From Thermotogaceae bacterium (GTDB lineage Bacteria > Thermotogota > Thermotogae > Thermotogales > Thermotogaceae), in assembly GCA_021161105.1 (NCBI GenBank), contig JAGHBG010000133.1, positions 1-27,509 on the forward strand: 27,509 nucleotides of DNA, in the 5' to 3' direction. The translations under genes were made by a program, and so were the position numbers. The stretch's first letter is position 1; each line of letters starts with the position of its first letter. Below, piece after piece: positions 16,864-23,267 of this stretch. The notes below the pieces were generated by a model. It worked only from the letters and a program-made list of their open reading frames with translations, was not told the origin of the DNA and ran no database searches.

Positions 16864-17438
16864 CGGCGAAGAGAAATAAATCCAGTTAGATTGAGCATTA
16901 TATGGTAAAAGAGCGGTGGGAATATATTCCCGCCGCTTATCTTTACAGTTATAGCGAGGAGTGTTCCAAGGATGAATCTTACCATTACAACCATGTAAGA
17001 AACCTTTTCGATTTTAGAAAAATAATTTACAAAGTGAGCCAGGGAAAAGATCAAGCCGTTAAGTATACAGGCGTTGTATGTCAGTCCCATATGATACAGG
17101 ATTATTCCTCTAAATATTAATTCTTCCGCGGCTGGATAGAGAAACACCATCGGCACGAAAAAACCTTTTGCGTTTATCTGCATGGTTGTATCCCTTGCAA
17201 AGAGGTTGTAGATGATCACTGGAAAGAATACATACCAGAGAGGCAATGAAACTTTTACATAAAAACCTACTTTAGAGGTAAAATAAAGAAAAAGAGAGAG
17301 GAAAAAGAGGGAAATAGATTGAATTTTTACTTGAAACACCGCTCCCTTTTTCTTTGATATATAAGATGTTAAGGTCATCGTTAATAGATATAAAAAAATA
17401 GTTATACCGATTTGGAACATGACAAATAATGATACCAT
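16848..17438 (-). CDS. CPBP-family (CAAX/Abi) intramembrane metalloprotease
   Basis: 196 residues with several hydrophobic segments (about 5-27, 41-58, 66-82, 93-103, 112-135, 147-168, 172-190), so an integral membrane protein. The family motifs are complete: EELIFRG with Glu105, Glu106 and Arg110, FSLAHF with His135, and FYHIMLN with His179. Family members cleave prenylated or unprenylated peptides inside the membrane; in bacteria they often serve in bacteriocin self-protection or signalling. The start ATG at 17438 has no ribosome binding site upstream and the second Met (residue 7) has none either; a TATAAT about 20 bases upstream suggests a very short leader. The neighbours give no clue to its substrate. 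Confidence 0.85.
   Translation of the reverse strand: MVSLFVMFQIGITIFLYLLTMTLTSYISKKKGAVFQVKIQSISLFFLSLFLYFTSKVGFYVKVSLPLWYVFFPVIIYNLFARDTTMQINAKGFFVPMVFLYPAAEELIFRGIILYHMGLTYNACILNGLIFSLAHFVNYFSKIEKVSYMVVMVRFILGTLLAITVKISGGNIFPPLFYHIMLNLTGFISLRRQSIR
17355..17363 (+). promoter_or_regulatory. Possible promoter of the sugar dehydrogenase operon
   Basis: TGATATATA (17355-17363) reads as an extended -10 element about 90 bases before the start at 17454. TTGAAA at 17331-17336 is 21 bases upstream, too far for a standard -35 box. The site lies inside the oppositely oriented CAAX gene. It is weak and offered only because the operon needs a promoter in this region. Confidence 0.22.
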
Positions 17439-17453
17439 AAAGGAGGGTGAATG

Positions 17454-18761
17454 ATGACATTATATGAAAAAATTAAGGAAAGAAAGGCAAAAGTTGGAGT
17501 TATTGGATTTGGTTATGTGTGTCTTCCTTTAGCAGTTGAAAAGGCGAAAGCTGGCTATACCGTCCTGGGGTTTGATATACAACCGAAAAAAGTTGAAATG
17601 GTGAACAGTGGGATAAACTACATCGGTGATGTGGTGGATGAAGAGCTTAAGGATCTTGTCAAAAACGGGAAGTTGAGTGCAACAACGGATTTTGACAGGC
17701 TTGCAGAGTGCGATGTAGTTGCAATTTGTGTTCCAACACCCATTGATGAGCATAAGGTTCCTGATCTTTCTTATGTAGAAAGTACCGCAAAAGAGATAGC
17801 TAAAAGACTCCATAAGAACATGCTTGTGGTTCTTGAAAGCACAACTTATCCGGGGACAACAGAAGAAGTCGTACTTCCCCTTCTTGAAGAAACTGGCCTT
17901 AAAGTAGGGAAAGATTTCTACCTCGCTTTTAGCCCTGAAAGGGTTGATCCAGGAAATAGAAGGTATAAAACTAAAAACACTCCCAAAGTCGTTGGTGGTG
18001 TAACTGAGGAGTGTACAAAACATGCAAAAGCCTTATATGAGAATGTTCTTGACGCACCTGTCTTTGTTGTATCTTCACCAAGAGCTGCCGAGATGACCAA
18101 GATTTTGGAGAATACTTTTAGAATCGTGAATATTGCTCTTATCAACGAAATGGCAATTGTTGCTTCAAGAATGGGAATAAATATCTGGGAAGTTGTAGAA
18201 GCCGCCGCTACAAAACCGTTTGGTTTTATGCCATTCTATCCGGGCCCTGGAGTTGGAGGGCACTGCATACCGATAGATCCTTTCTATTTGACCTACAAAG
18301 CGAGAGAATACGACTGGCACACAAGGTTAATTGAAATGGCGGGTGAGATAAATGACTTCATGCCAGAATATGTTGTTCAAAGGCTCCAGGATATATTGAA
18401 TGAAAGAAAGAAGGCCATGAACGGAGCGAAAATTCTGGTAATAGGTGTGACTTATAAAGGTGATGTGGCAGACCTTCGGGAATCTCCCGCTCTTAAAGTA
18501 ATAGAGAACCTTGAAAAGAAAAAAGCAGAAGTCCTGTATTTTGATCCGTTAATAGAATCTTTCACTCATAAAGGGAAGGAATACAAAAGGGTTAATCTTA
18601 CAAAAGAGCTTCTTGAAAATGTCGATGGGGTGATAATAACCACAGCTCATAAAAATGGAGTAGATTATGAATTTATAATCAAACATGCGCCGTTTGTCTA
18701 TGATACGAAAAATATCACAAAAGATATAAAGGAAAGCAGAGATAAGATATATCTTCTCTGA
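17454..18761 (+). CDS. Nucleotide-sugar 6-dehydrogenase (UDP-sugar dehydrogenase family)
   Basis: 435 residues. Of two consecutive ATG codons the second (17454) is 7 bases from AGGAGG (17441-17446) and is preferred. The enzyme oxidises the C6 alcohol of a UDP-hexose to a uronic acid in two NAD-dependent steps. An N-terminal Rossmann domain (about 12-180) is followed by the central helical domain and a C-terminal UDP-binding domain. The catalytic cysteine is Cys271 in PGPGVGGHCIPIDP, and ESTTYPGTTEE and AFSPERVDPG are family motifs. The form with VGGHCIPIDP resembles the UDP-N-acetyl-glucosamine/mannosamine dehydrogenases (WbpA/WecC group) more than UDP-glucose dehydrogenase. The usual GYVGLP near residue 21 reads GYVCLP, replacing the third Rossmann glycine. 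No glycosyltransferases are nearby; an opine-dehydrogenase gene follows after 15 bases. Confidence 0.92.
   Translation: MTLYEKIKERKAKVGVIGFGYVCLPLAVEKAKAGYTVLGFDIQPKKVEMVNSGINYIGDVVDEELKDLVKNGKLSATTDFDRLAECDVVAICVPTPIDEHKVPDLSYVESTAKEIAKRLHKNMLVVLESTTYPGTTEEVVLPLLEETGLKVGKDFYLAFSPERVDPGNRRYKTKNTPKVVGGVTEECTKHAKALYENVLDAPVFVVSSPRAAEMTKILENTFRIVNIALINEMAIVASRMGINIWEVVEAAATKPFGFMPFYPGPGVGGHCIPIDPFYLTYKAREYDWHTRLIEMAGEINDFMPEYVVQRLQDILNERKKAMNGAKILVIGVTYKGDVADLRESPALKVIENLEKKKAEVLYFDPLIESFTHKGKEYKRVNLTKELLENVDGVIITTAHKNGVDYEFIIKHAPFVYDTKNITKDIKESRDKIYLL
17459..17464 (-). promoter_or_regulatory. Possible -10 element for the CAAX protease gene
   Basis: A perfect TATAAT on the minus strand lies at 17459-17464, inside the first codons of the divergent dehydrogenase gene and about 20 bases upstream of the protease start. 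No good -35 hexamer is seen at 16-18 bases. Confidence 0.25.
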
Positions 18762-18776
18762 TCGGGGGTGTTCAAA

Positions 18777-19859
18777 ATGAAAGTAGCGGTTATCGGGGCT
18801 GGAAATGGTGGGCAAGCTCTGGCAGCTTTTTTATCCATGCGAGGTGCTGATGTTACTCTTTTTAATAGATCAAGAAAGAGAATCGCACCGACGATTAAAA
18901 CAAGAGCAATAAGGCTTGAAGGTGAAATTCAGGGTACATTTAAGATTTCTTTTGCAACAACGGATATAGAGGAGGCAATTAAGGGAAGAAAGCTCATAAT
19001 GGTGGTAGTTCCTGCCTTTGCACATAAAGATGTCGCAAAAAAAATGGCACCTTACATAGAGGATGGTCAGGTTATCATTCTTAACCCGGGAAGGACTGCC
19101 GGTGCTATAGAATTTAAAAGAACTCTGGAGGAACTTGGTGTTGATAAAGATATAATAATTGCCGAAGCGCAAACCTTTATCTTTGCGTCAAGGCTTACCA
19201 ACCCGGGTGTTGCTAAGATCTTCAGGATAAAAAACGCAGTACCCGTTTCAGCACTGCCGGCAACAAAGAATGATATTCTGGAGGAGGTTTTAACTCCTCT
19301 TATACCAGAATTTGAAATAGCGGATAATGTGATATACACAAGTTTTAACAACATAGGAGCAGTTTTTCATCCTGCAGTTTTACTTTTAAATGCAGGAAGG
19401 ATAGAGTCTTCGGCTGGAAAGTTTGAATTCTACCTTGAAGGTATAACTCCATCTGTGGCAAGAGTTCTGGAGAAAATAGATGAAGAAAGGTGCAGAGTAA
19501 TGGAAGCATTGAAAGAAGAGCCAATGACGGCGAAAGAATGGCTTAATTATGCTTATGATATACGGGGTGAGGATTTGCATGAGGCAATACACAACAATCC
19601 TGGTTATCAGGGAATAATGGCACCTCCCAGTTTAGCCAACAGATATATATTGGAAGATGTCCCAATGAGTCTTGTTCCTATTTCCTCATTTGGTAGGATG
19701 CTTGGAATACCCACACCAACAATAGATTCGATAATTCAGATAGCAAATGTAATGATGAAAAAGGATTTCTGGAAAGAAAGTAGAACCGTTAAAAGTCTTG
19801 GGTTTGAGGGAAGGAGCGTTGAAGAAATAAGAAAATATGTGATGGAGGGGGAATTGTGA
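18777..19859 (+). CDS. Opine (octopine/nopaline) dehydrogenase-family protein
   Basis: 360 residues. ATG at 18777 is preferred over GTG at 18768 because the GGGGGTG site covers the GTG. The N-terminal Rossmann domain starts MKVAVIGAGNGGQALAAFL (GAGNGG at 7-12), and Asn30 at the end of the second strand (TLFNRS) would favour NADP or dual use. The C-terminal opine-dehydrogenase domain carries NNIGAVFHPAVLLLNAGR, with the conserved catalytic His198. Family members join an amino acid to a 2-oxoacid by reductive amination, or run it in reverse. The product is soluble. It overlaps the next gene, a B12-binding enzyme, by 4 bases (GTGA), which argues that the two act in one pathway. Substrates are unknown. 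Confidence 0.88.
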   Translation: MKVAVIGAGNGGQALAAFLSMRGADVTLFNRSRKRIAPTIKTRAIRLEGEIQGTFKISFATTDIEEAIKGRKLIMVVVPAFAHKDVAKKMAPYIEDGQVIILNPGRTAGAIEFKRTLEELGVDKDIIIAEAQTFIFASRLTNPGVAKIFRIKNAVPVSALPATKNDILEEVLTPLIPEFEIADNVIYTSFNNIGAVFHPAVLLLNAGRIESSAGKFEFYLEGITPSVARVLEKIDEERCRVMEALKEEPMTAKEWLNYAYDIRGEDLHEAIHNNPGYQGIMAPPSLANRYILEDVPMSLVPISSFGRMLGIPTPTIDSIIQIANVMMKKDFWKESRTVKSLGFEGRSVEEIRKYVMEGEL

Positions 19860-21484
19860 AAATACTTGGTGGCGCCATCGGAAGTGATGTTCATACTGCA
19901 GGGCTTGTAATGTTTTTGGAACTTGCAAAAAAGGAAGGTTTTAAAACTATCAATTTAGGAGCTGCCGTTCCAGTTGAAAAGATGGTCGAATTTATTGAGA
20001 GAGAAAATCCTGATGTTGTGGCTATCGGTTACAGATTGGGTAGAGAGCCTTTAAAGAGACTTCTTAATGAATTTTTCAGCTTAATTGATGAAAAGGAACT
20101 GGGGGAGAGAATATTCATATTCGGCGGCACCATAGAAACCGCAGAAGTTGCAAGAAGTTTCAGCAGATTTCATGCGGTTTTTGATGGAAGGCAGGAAACA
20201 GAAGATGTGATAATGTTTTTGCGTGGTGAAATGAGAAAGAAAGAAAAAGGGGGAATCCCGCCTCAAACACTCTGGGAAAGAGTTGAATATAAAAAGCCCT
20301 ATCCTTTGTTCAGGCATCATATAGGGCTTCCAACGATGGAAGAAACTGTTAAAGAAATAAAAAAGCTGGCAGAGTCAGGAATGCTTGACATAATCTCAAT
20401 AGCACCTGATCAGAATGCACAGCAGTACTTTTTTGGACCGGAAAAGATGGATAAAAGCCAGGATGGTGCCGGCGGTGCACCGATAAGAAGCGTTGAAGAT
20501 TTTGAAAAACTTTATGAAGCATCAAGAAGAGGGAATTACCCACTTGTCAGAAGTTATGCAGGCACGCGGAATCTGTTGAAGTTTTCTAAATTATTGAAGG
20601 AAACAATAAACAATGCATGGGCTGCAATACCTGTTTTCTGGTATTCAGAGCTTGATAAAAGAAGTGAAAGACCTTTAGAAGAAGCGATAAAAGAAAATTT
20701 GGAAGCTATAAAGTGGAACGCAGAAAATGGTATTCCAGTTGAGATAAACGATGCGCATCAATGGGGATTAAGGTTTGCTCACGATGCTCTTGTTGTTGCA
20801 GACACCTATTTGATAACCTATATTGCGAAAAAGCTTGGCGTTAAACACTATGTTCAGCAGTACATGCTCATGACTCCTCACTTTTTAAGTCCGAAATACG
20901 ATATTGCAAAAAACATCGCCATGAAAGAAATCGTGAAATCTTTTGAGGATTCCACCTTCGAAACCTACACCATGATAAGGGCGGGGCTTCTTTCTTTCCC
21001 GGCGGATTCCCACATGGCAATGGGTCAGCTCGTGTCTGAGATGTTCTATGGAGCTTACCTTGAGCCTGATATAGTCCATGTTGTAGCCTACTGTGAGGCA
21101 ATAGAAAGAGCAAAAGCAAAAGAAATAATAGAAAGCGTTAAAATGACAAAAAGAGCCCTTGCTATAGCAAGGATGGGGCTTCCTGATTTCAAGGAGGATC
21201 CGGATATAAAAAGAAGAGTTGAGCACTTAAAAGAAGAGGCAATGGTGATAATACAGGCTATAAAGAACTTAGGTGAAGCTATGGGAGTGAATGACGACCC
21301 GCTTCTGAATCCTAAAGTCCTTGCAAAAGCTGTCAGAGAGGGAATACTGGATGCTCATGGGCTCATTGGTAGCAATGTAGCACCTGGCAGGGTAAAAATA
21401 GACTTTTCCACCGGCGGCGTTGACTGCGTTGATGATAACGGCAACATACTCCCTGAAAGAAAAAGGCTTGAGAAATATCTGTAG
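19856..21484 (+). CDS. B12-binding protein with glutamate-mutase-E-like barrel
   Basis: 542 residues, GTG start at 19856 after GGAGGGG. Residues 1-125 are a cobalamin-binding Rossmann domain: GSDVHTAG gives the DxHxxG motif (Asp11, His13 as lower cobalt ligand, Gly16), and IFGGT (88-92) is the GG loop. The usual SxL motif is altered to IGYRL at 58-62. Residues ~150-500 resemble a TIM barrel of the methylaspartate (glutamate) mutase epsilon type: GAPIRSVEDF...RRGNYPLVRSYAGTRN, and a C-terminal D-G-N-I-L-P segment. Order is reversed relative to methylmalonyl-CoA mutase, and both parts are on one chain, unlike glutamate mutase. It would be an adenosylcobalamin-dependent carbon-skeleton mutase or a B12-dependent transferase, probably on an amino acid given the overlapping opine dehydrogenase. 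The barrel assignment is from remembered resemblance and is moderately sure. Confidence 0.72.
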   Translation: MKILGGAIGSDVHTAGLVMFLELAKKEGFKTINLGAAVPVEKMVEFIERENPDVVAIGYRLGREPLKRLLNEFFSLIDEKELGERIFIFGGTIETAEVARSFSRFHAVFDGRQETEDVIMFLRGEMRKKEKGGIPPQTLWERVEYKKPYPLFRHHIGLPTMEETVKEIKKLAESGMLDIISIAPDQNAQQYFFGPEKMDKSQDGAGGAPIRSVEDFEKLYEASRRGNYPLVRSYAGTRNLLKFSKLLKETINNAWAAIPVFWYSELDKRSERPLEEAIKENLEAIKWNAENGIPVEINDAHQWGLRFAHDALVVADTYLITYIAKKLGVKHYVQQYMLMTPHFLSPKYDIAKNIAMKEIVKSFEDSTFETYTMIRAGLLSFPADSHMAMGQLVSEMFYGAYLEPDIVHVVAYCEAIERAKAKEIIESVKMTKRALAIARMGLPDFKEDPDIKRRVEHLKEEAMVIIQAIKNLGEAMGVNDDPLLNPKVLAKAVREGILDAHGLIGSNVAPGRVKIDFSTGGVDCVDDNGNILPERKRLEKYL

Positions 21485-21514
21485 CACCATTTGTTACAGT
21501 CAAGAATGTATGCA

Positions 21515-21538
21515 AATAATTAGCTGCTAAATTATTTT
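21515..21538 (+). terminator. Weak AT-rich hairpin after the B12 gene
   Basis: AATAAT-TAG (21515-21523) can pair with CTA-ATTATT (21527-21536) with one bulged A and a 3-nt loop, followed by TT. The stem is AT-rich and the T-run short, so termination may be inefficient. Confidence 0.3.
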
Positions 21539-21610
21539 AGAAAGTGAGGGGGCAAATATTGCTCAAGAGGAAAATTTTTAAGAATGATTTGTTATGTTTT
21601 GGATTTTTTA

Positions 21611-22411
21611 TTACGAATACCCCTCTTCAATGTCACGCGGGGTTTCGAAGCTCATTTTTCCGTATTTTCCTGTGGAGATTTCCTGAAAGAATTTTATAGC
21701 GGCAGTTTCGATATCTACCACTCCACCTTTTTGGAGCATGCCTCTTCTTTTTCCGTATACTGTTATGAACTCGTCAAAGCTGTCAACGTCTCCAGAAAGT
21801 TCTTTTATAGCTCCGGGATATTTTTCTTTTAATATGTCAAATGCTAATGTAAATAACTCCCAATCATCCACTTTTTCTGATGGAATAGAGCCTGCAAGAA
21901 TAAGCTTTGCCGCCAATTTCTTGCTGAAAAGCTCTGTGTACAGGATCCCAGGAGTATCCAGCATTTTTATTCTGTCGTTTATTTGAACCCATTGAACCCC
22001 TCTTGTTATGCCAGGAACTGCTCCGACTTTTACTGATTTTTTTCCTTTCAATCTATTTATAAATGTTGACTTTCCAACGTTTGGAAGCCCAACAACGAGG
22101 ATATTGGCTGATGCTCTCTCCCCGAATATCTTTTTTATTAACATTTTTGATCTATCACCTTTTTTTGAAATCACAACCCTTTCTCCTCTTTCAACGAAAT
22201 ATTCTATCCATTCATCAAGGATTGAATCTTCTGCAAGGTCAGCTTTATTTAAAATTATGATTGTCTTTTTTCCTTTGAAAAGCTTTTCTCTTTCGTAAGC
22301 TCCTGTGGCGAATGGAGCTCTTGCATCTCTTACCTCAAGAACATAGTTAACAGCTTTTACAAGTTCTTTTATCTTTCTCTTTGCTTTTGCTATATGGCCA
22401 GGGTTCCACAT
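21611..22411 (-). CDS. rbgA: Ribosome biogenesis GTPase RbgA/YlqF
   Basis: 266 residues when started at the ATG at 22411 (MWNPGHIAKAKR), which lies 6 bases after GGAGGTG; a GTG three codons earlier falls inside that site. The protein is a circularly permuted GTPase: G4 NKAD (55-58) precedes G1 GLPNVGKST (108-116), then a G2 threonine in PGITRG (~136) and G3 DTPG (152-155). VRDARAP at 28-34 is typical of YlqF. The C-terminal ANTAR-like helical domain (about 190-266) contacts rRNA. RbgA is needed for late assembly of the 50S subunit. The gene is convergent with the B12 gene and its 3' side abuts a gap of about 126 bases. Confidence 0.93.
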   Translation of the reverse strand: MWNPGHIAKAKRKIKELVKAVNYVLEVRDARAPFATGAYEREKLFKGKKTIIILNKADLAEDSILDEWIEYFVERGERVVISKKGDRSKMLIKKIFGERASANILVVGLPNVGKSTFINRLKGKKSVKVGAVPGITRGVQWVQINDRIKMLDTPGILYTELFSKKLAAKLILAGSIPSEKVDDWELFTLAFDILKEKYPGAIKELSGDVDSFDEFITVYGKRRGMLQKGGVVDIETAAIKFFQEISTGKYGKMSFETPRDIEEGYS

Positions 22412-22446
22412 TTCAGGCACCTCCGTGGAGTAGTACGCTTGGGGTT

Positions 22447-22469
22447 ATTATATAACTTTTTCCTGTCAA
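22447..22469 (-). promoter_or_regulatory. Possible promoter of rbgA
   Basis: On the minus strand TATAAT (22447-22452) lies 35 bases before the start of rbgA. A perfect TTGACA (22464-22469) is present, but only 11 bases upstream, too close for normal sigma-70 use; TTTCAA at 18 bases would be the alternative. Promoter-like but not standard. Confidence 0.3.
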
Positions 22470-22497
22470 ATTGAAATCTTTTACTCAGTCGTATGTA

Positions 22498-23031
22498 TCA
22501 CGCAAAAGCCAGCAGCAGTATGATGTCAAAAATCACCAGTATAAGTCCATAAATTTCCAGATAGCCAAGAGAGGCCCAGCATGGACATAAAAGGCCTGCC
22601 AGTGCCATAATAAAAACAAGGGTTGTTGAGAGCTTCAGAGATTTTTTGGAATTTCCAACGCCAAATAACATGATGCCTGTATAGAAAAGCAGAAAGGTCG
22701 AAAGAGCAATGAAATCATGAGGTTTTGTTCCGTCAGGAAATAAACCAACGAGCATCATGAAAACCCCGCTTAAAAGAACATAACTACCACCAACAGTCTG
22801 GAGCTTTCTTGTAGTGTTTCTGATAATTTCAATTCCATAGCAGATCATAAATATTCCACCTATCATTGTACCTGCTGAGAATACCCATGGATAATTTGCA
22901 AGGCCTATCTTTCCAAGTTTACTGAAGGTGCAGCGAGATATATCAAACCACGGGTTCAGGTGTATAGAAATAAATGTAAAAATCCAGAATATACTCATGC
23001 TAATAAGTCCCAAATATTTCCAGACTTTCAT
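22498..23031 (-). CDS. DUF998-family membrane protein
   Basis: 177 residues with about six hydrophobic segments (roughly 6-24, 48-68, 80-98, 107-126, 132-148, 155-176). After the first segment, LNPWFDISRCTFSKLG matches the DUF998 pattern in which a polar FSxLG loop follows helix one; WVFSAG and GLFPDGTKPHD are also typical. The function of the family is unknown. The start ATG at 23031 follows GGGAGGG and a plausible promoter is visible at 23065-23094. It is divergent from the ROK-regulated sugar operon and ends 86 bases before the rbgA start, with its own likely transcript. Confidence 0.8.
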   Translation of the reverse strand: MKVWKYLGLISMSIFWIFTFISIHLNPWFDISRCTFSKLGKIGLANYPWVFSAGTMIGGIFMICYGIEIIRNTTRKLQTVGGSYVLLSGVFMMLVGLFPDGTKPHDFIALSTFLLFYTGIMLFGVGNSKKSLKLSTTLVFIMALAGLLCPCWASLGYLEIYGLILVIFDIILLLAFA

Positions 23032-23064
23032 TTGCTTCCCTCCCAGGGCAATGTTTCAAAAAAC

Positions 23065-23094
23065 ATTTTAGCAAAGGTTCATTAAAAATTGCAA
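23065..23094 (-). promoter_or_regulatory. Predicted promoter of the DUF998 gene
   Basis: Minus strand: TTGCAA (23089-23094), an 18-base spacer, and TAAAAT (23065-23070) preceded by TGC, an extended -10. The start codon is about 34 bases downstream of the -10 element. Confidence 0.5.
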
Positions 23095-23182
23095 AAGAAT
23101 TTTAAAGCTTTTCTAAGAAAAACAAAAATTGCGGAAGAACAGGAGAGATCTTGCGCTTTATTCAAAATTAATTGCCAGAAAT
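23084..23182 (+). repeat. Three spaced AATTGC-type motifs upstream of the ROK promoter
   Basis: AAAAATTGCAAAAGAA at 23084-23099 recurs as AAAAATTGCGGAAGAA at 23124-23139 (two mismatches in 16), exactly 40 bases apart. A shorter relative, AATTGCCAGAA, begins at 23170, 43 bases after the second AATTGC. This fills most of the 236-base gap between the divergent genes, which holds no gene I can support. In an A-rich stretch part of this may be chance. Confidence 0.3.
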
Positions 23183-23187
23183 CAAAT

Positions 23188-23216
23188 TTGGTTTTGTATT
23201 AGTTCAGGTGTATAAA
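23188..23216 (+). promoter_or_regulatory. Predicted promoter of the ROK-GH3-ABC operon
   Basis: TTGGTT (23188-23193), an exact 17-base spacer, and TATAAA (23211-23216). The expected transcription start is near 23223, some 45 bases before the start codon at 23268, immediately before the palindrome at 23226-23246. Confidence 0.55.
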
Positions 23217-23225
23217 GTGAATGTA

Positions 23226-23246
23226 AGTTGCATGCATCATGCAACT
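23226..23246. promoter_or_regulatory. Candidate operator: 9-3-9 perfect palindrome
   Basis: AGTTGCATG (23226-23234), spacer CAT, then CATGCAACT (23238-23246), a perfect inverted repeat. It lies just downstream of the predicted transcription start of an operon whose first gene is a ROK-type helix-turn-helix repressor. ROK regulators bind such palindromes as dimers, so binding here would block transcription and give autoregulation. Confidence 0.55.
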
Positions 23247-23267
23247 AACTGGAAGGAAGGGGTAAGG

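Noticed and set aside
16864..16960. GC-rich inverted pairing around gcggtgggaatatattcccgccgc as a terminator
   Set aside because: The sequence can fold (GCGG(T)GGGAATATATTCCCGCCGC, about 16912-16936), but it lies within the coding region of the CAAX protease, encodes its conserved glycine-rich end, and has no following T-run; it may still weakly stop transcription from the DUF1015 side.
22412..22420. Upstream GTG start for rbgA
   Set aside because: The GTG is part of the GGAGGTG ribosome binding site that serves the ATG at 22411.
23172..23267. N-terminal extension of the ROK regulator
   Set aside because: The extension would translate through the predicted promoter and palindrome, while the ATG at 23268 has a strong ribosome binding site and begins right before the helix-turn-helix.
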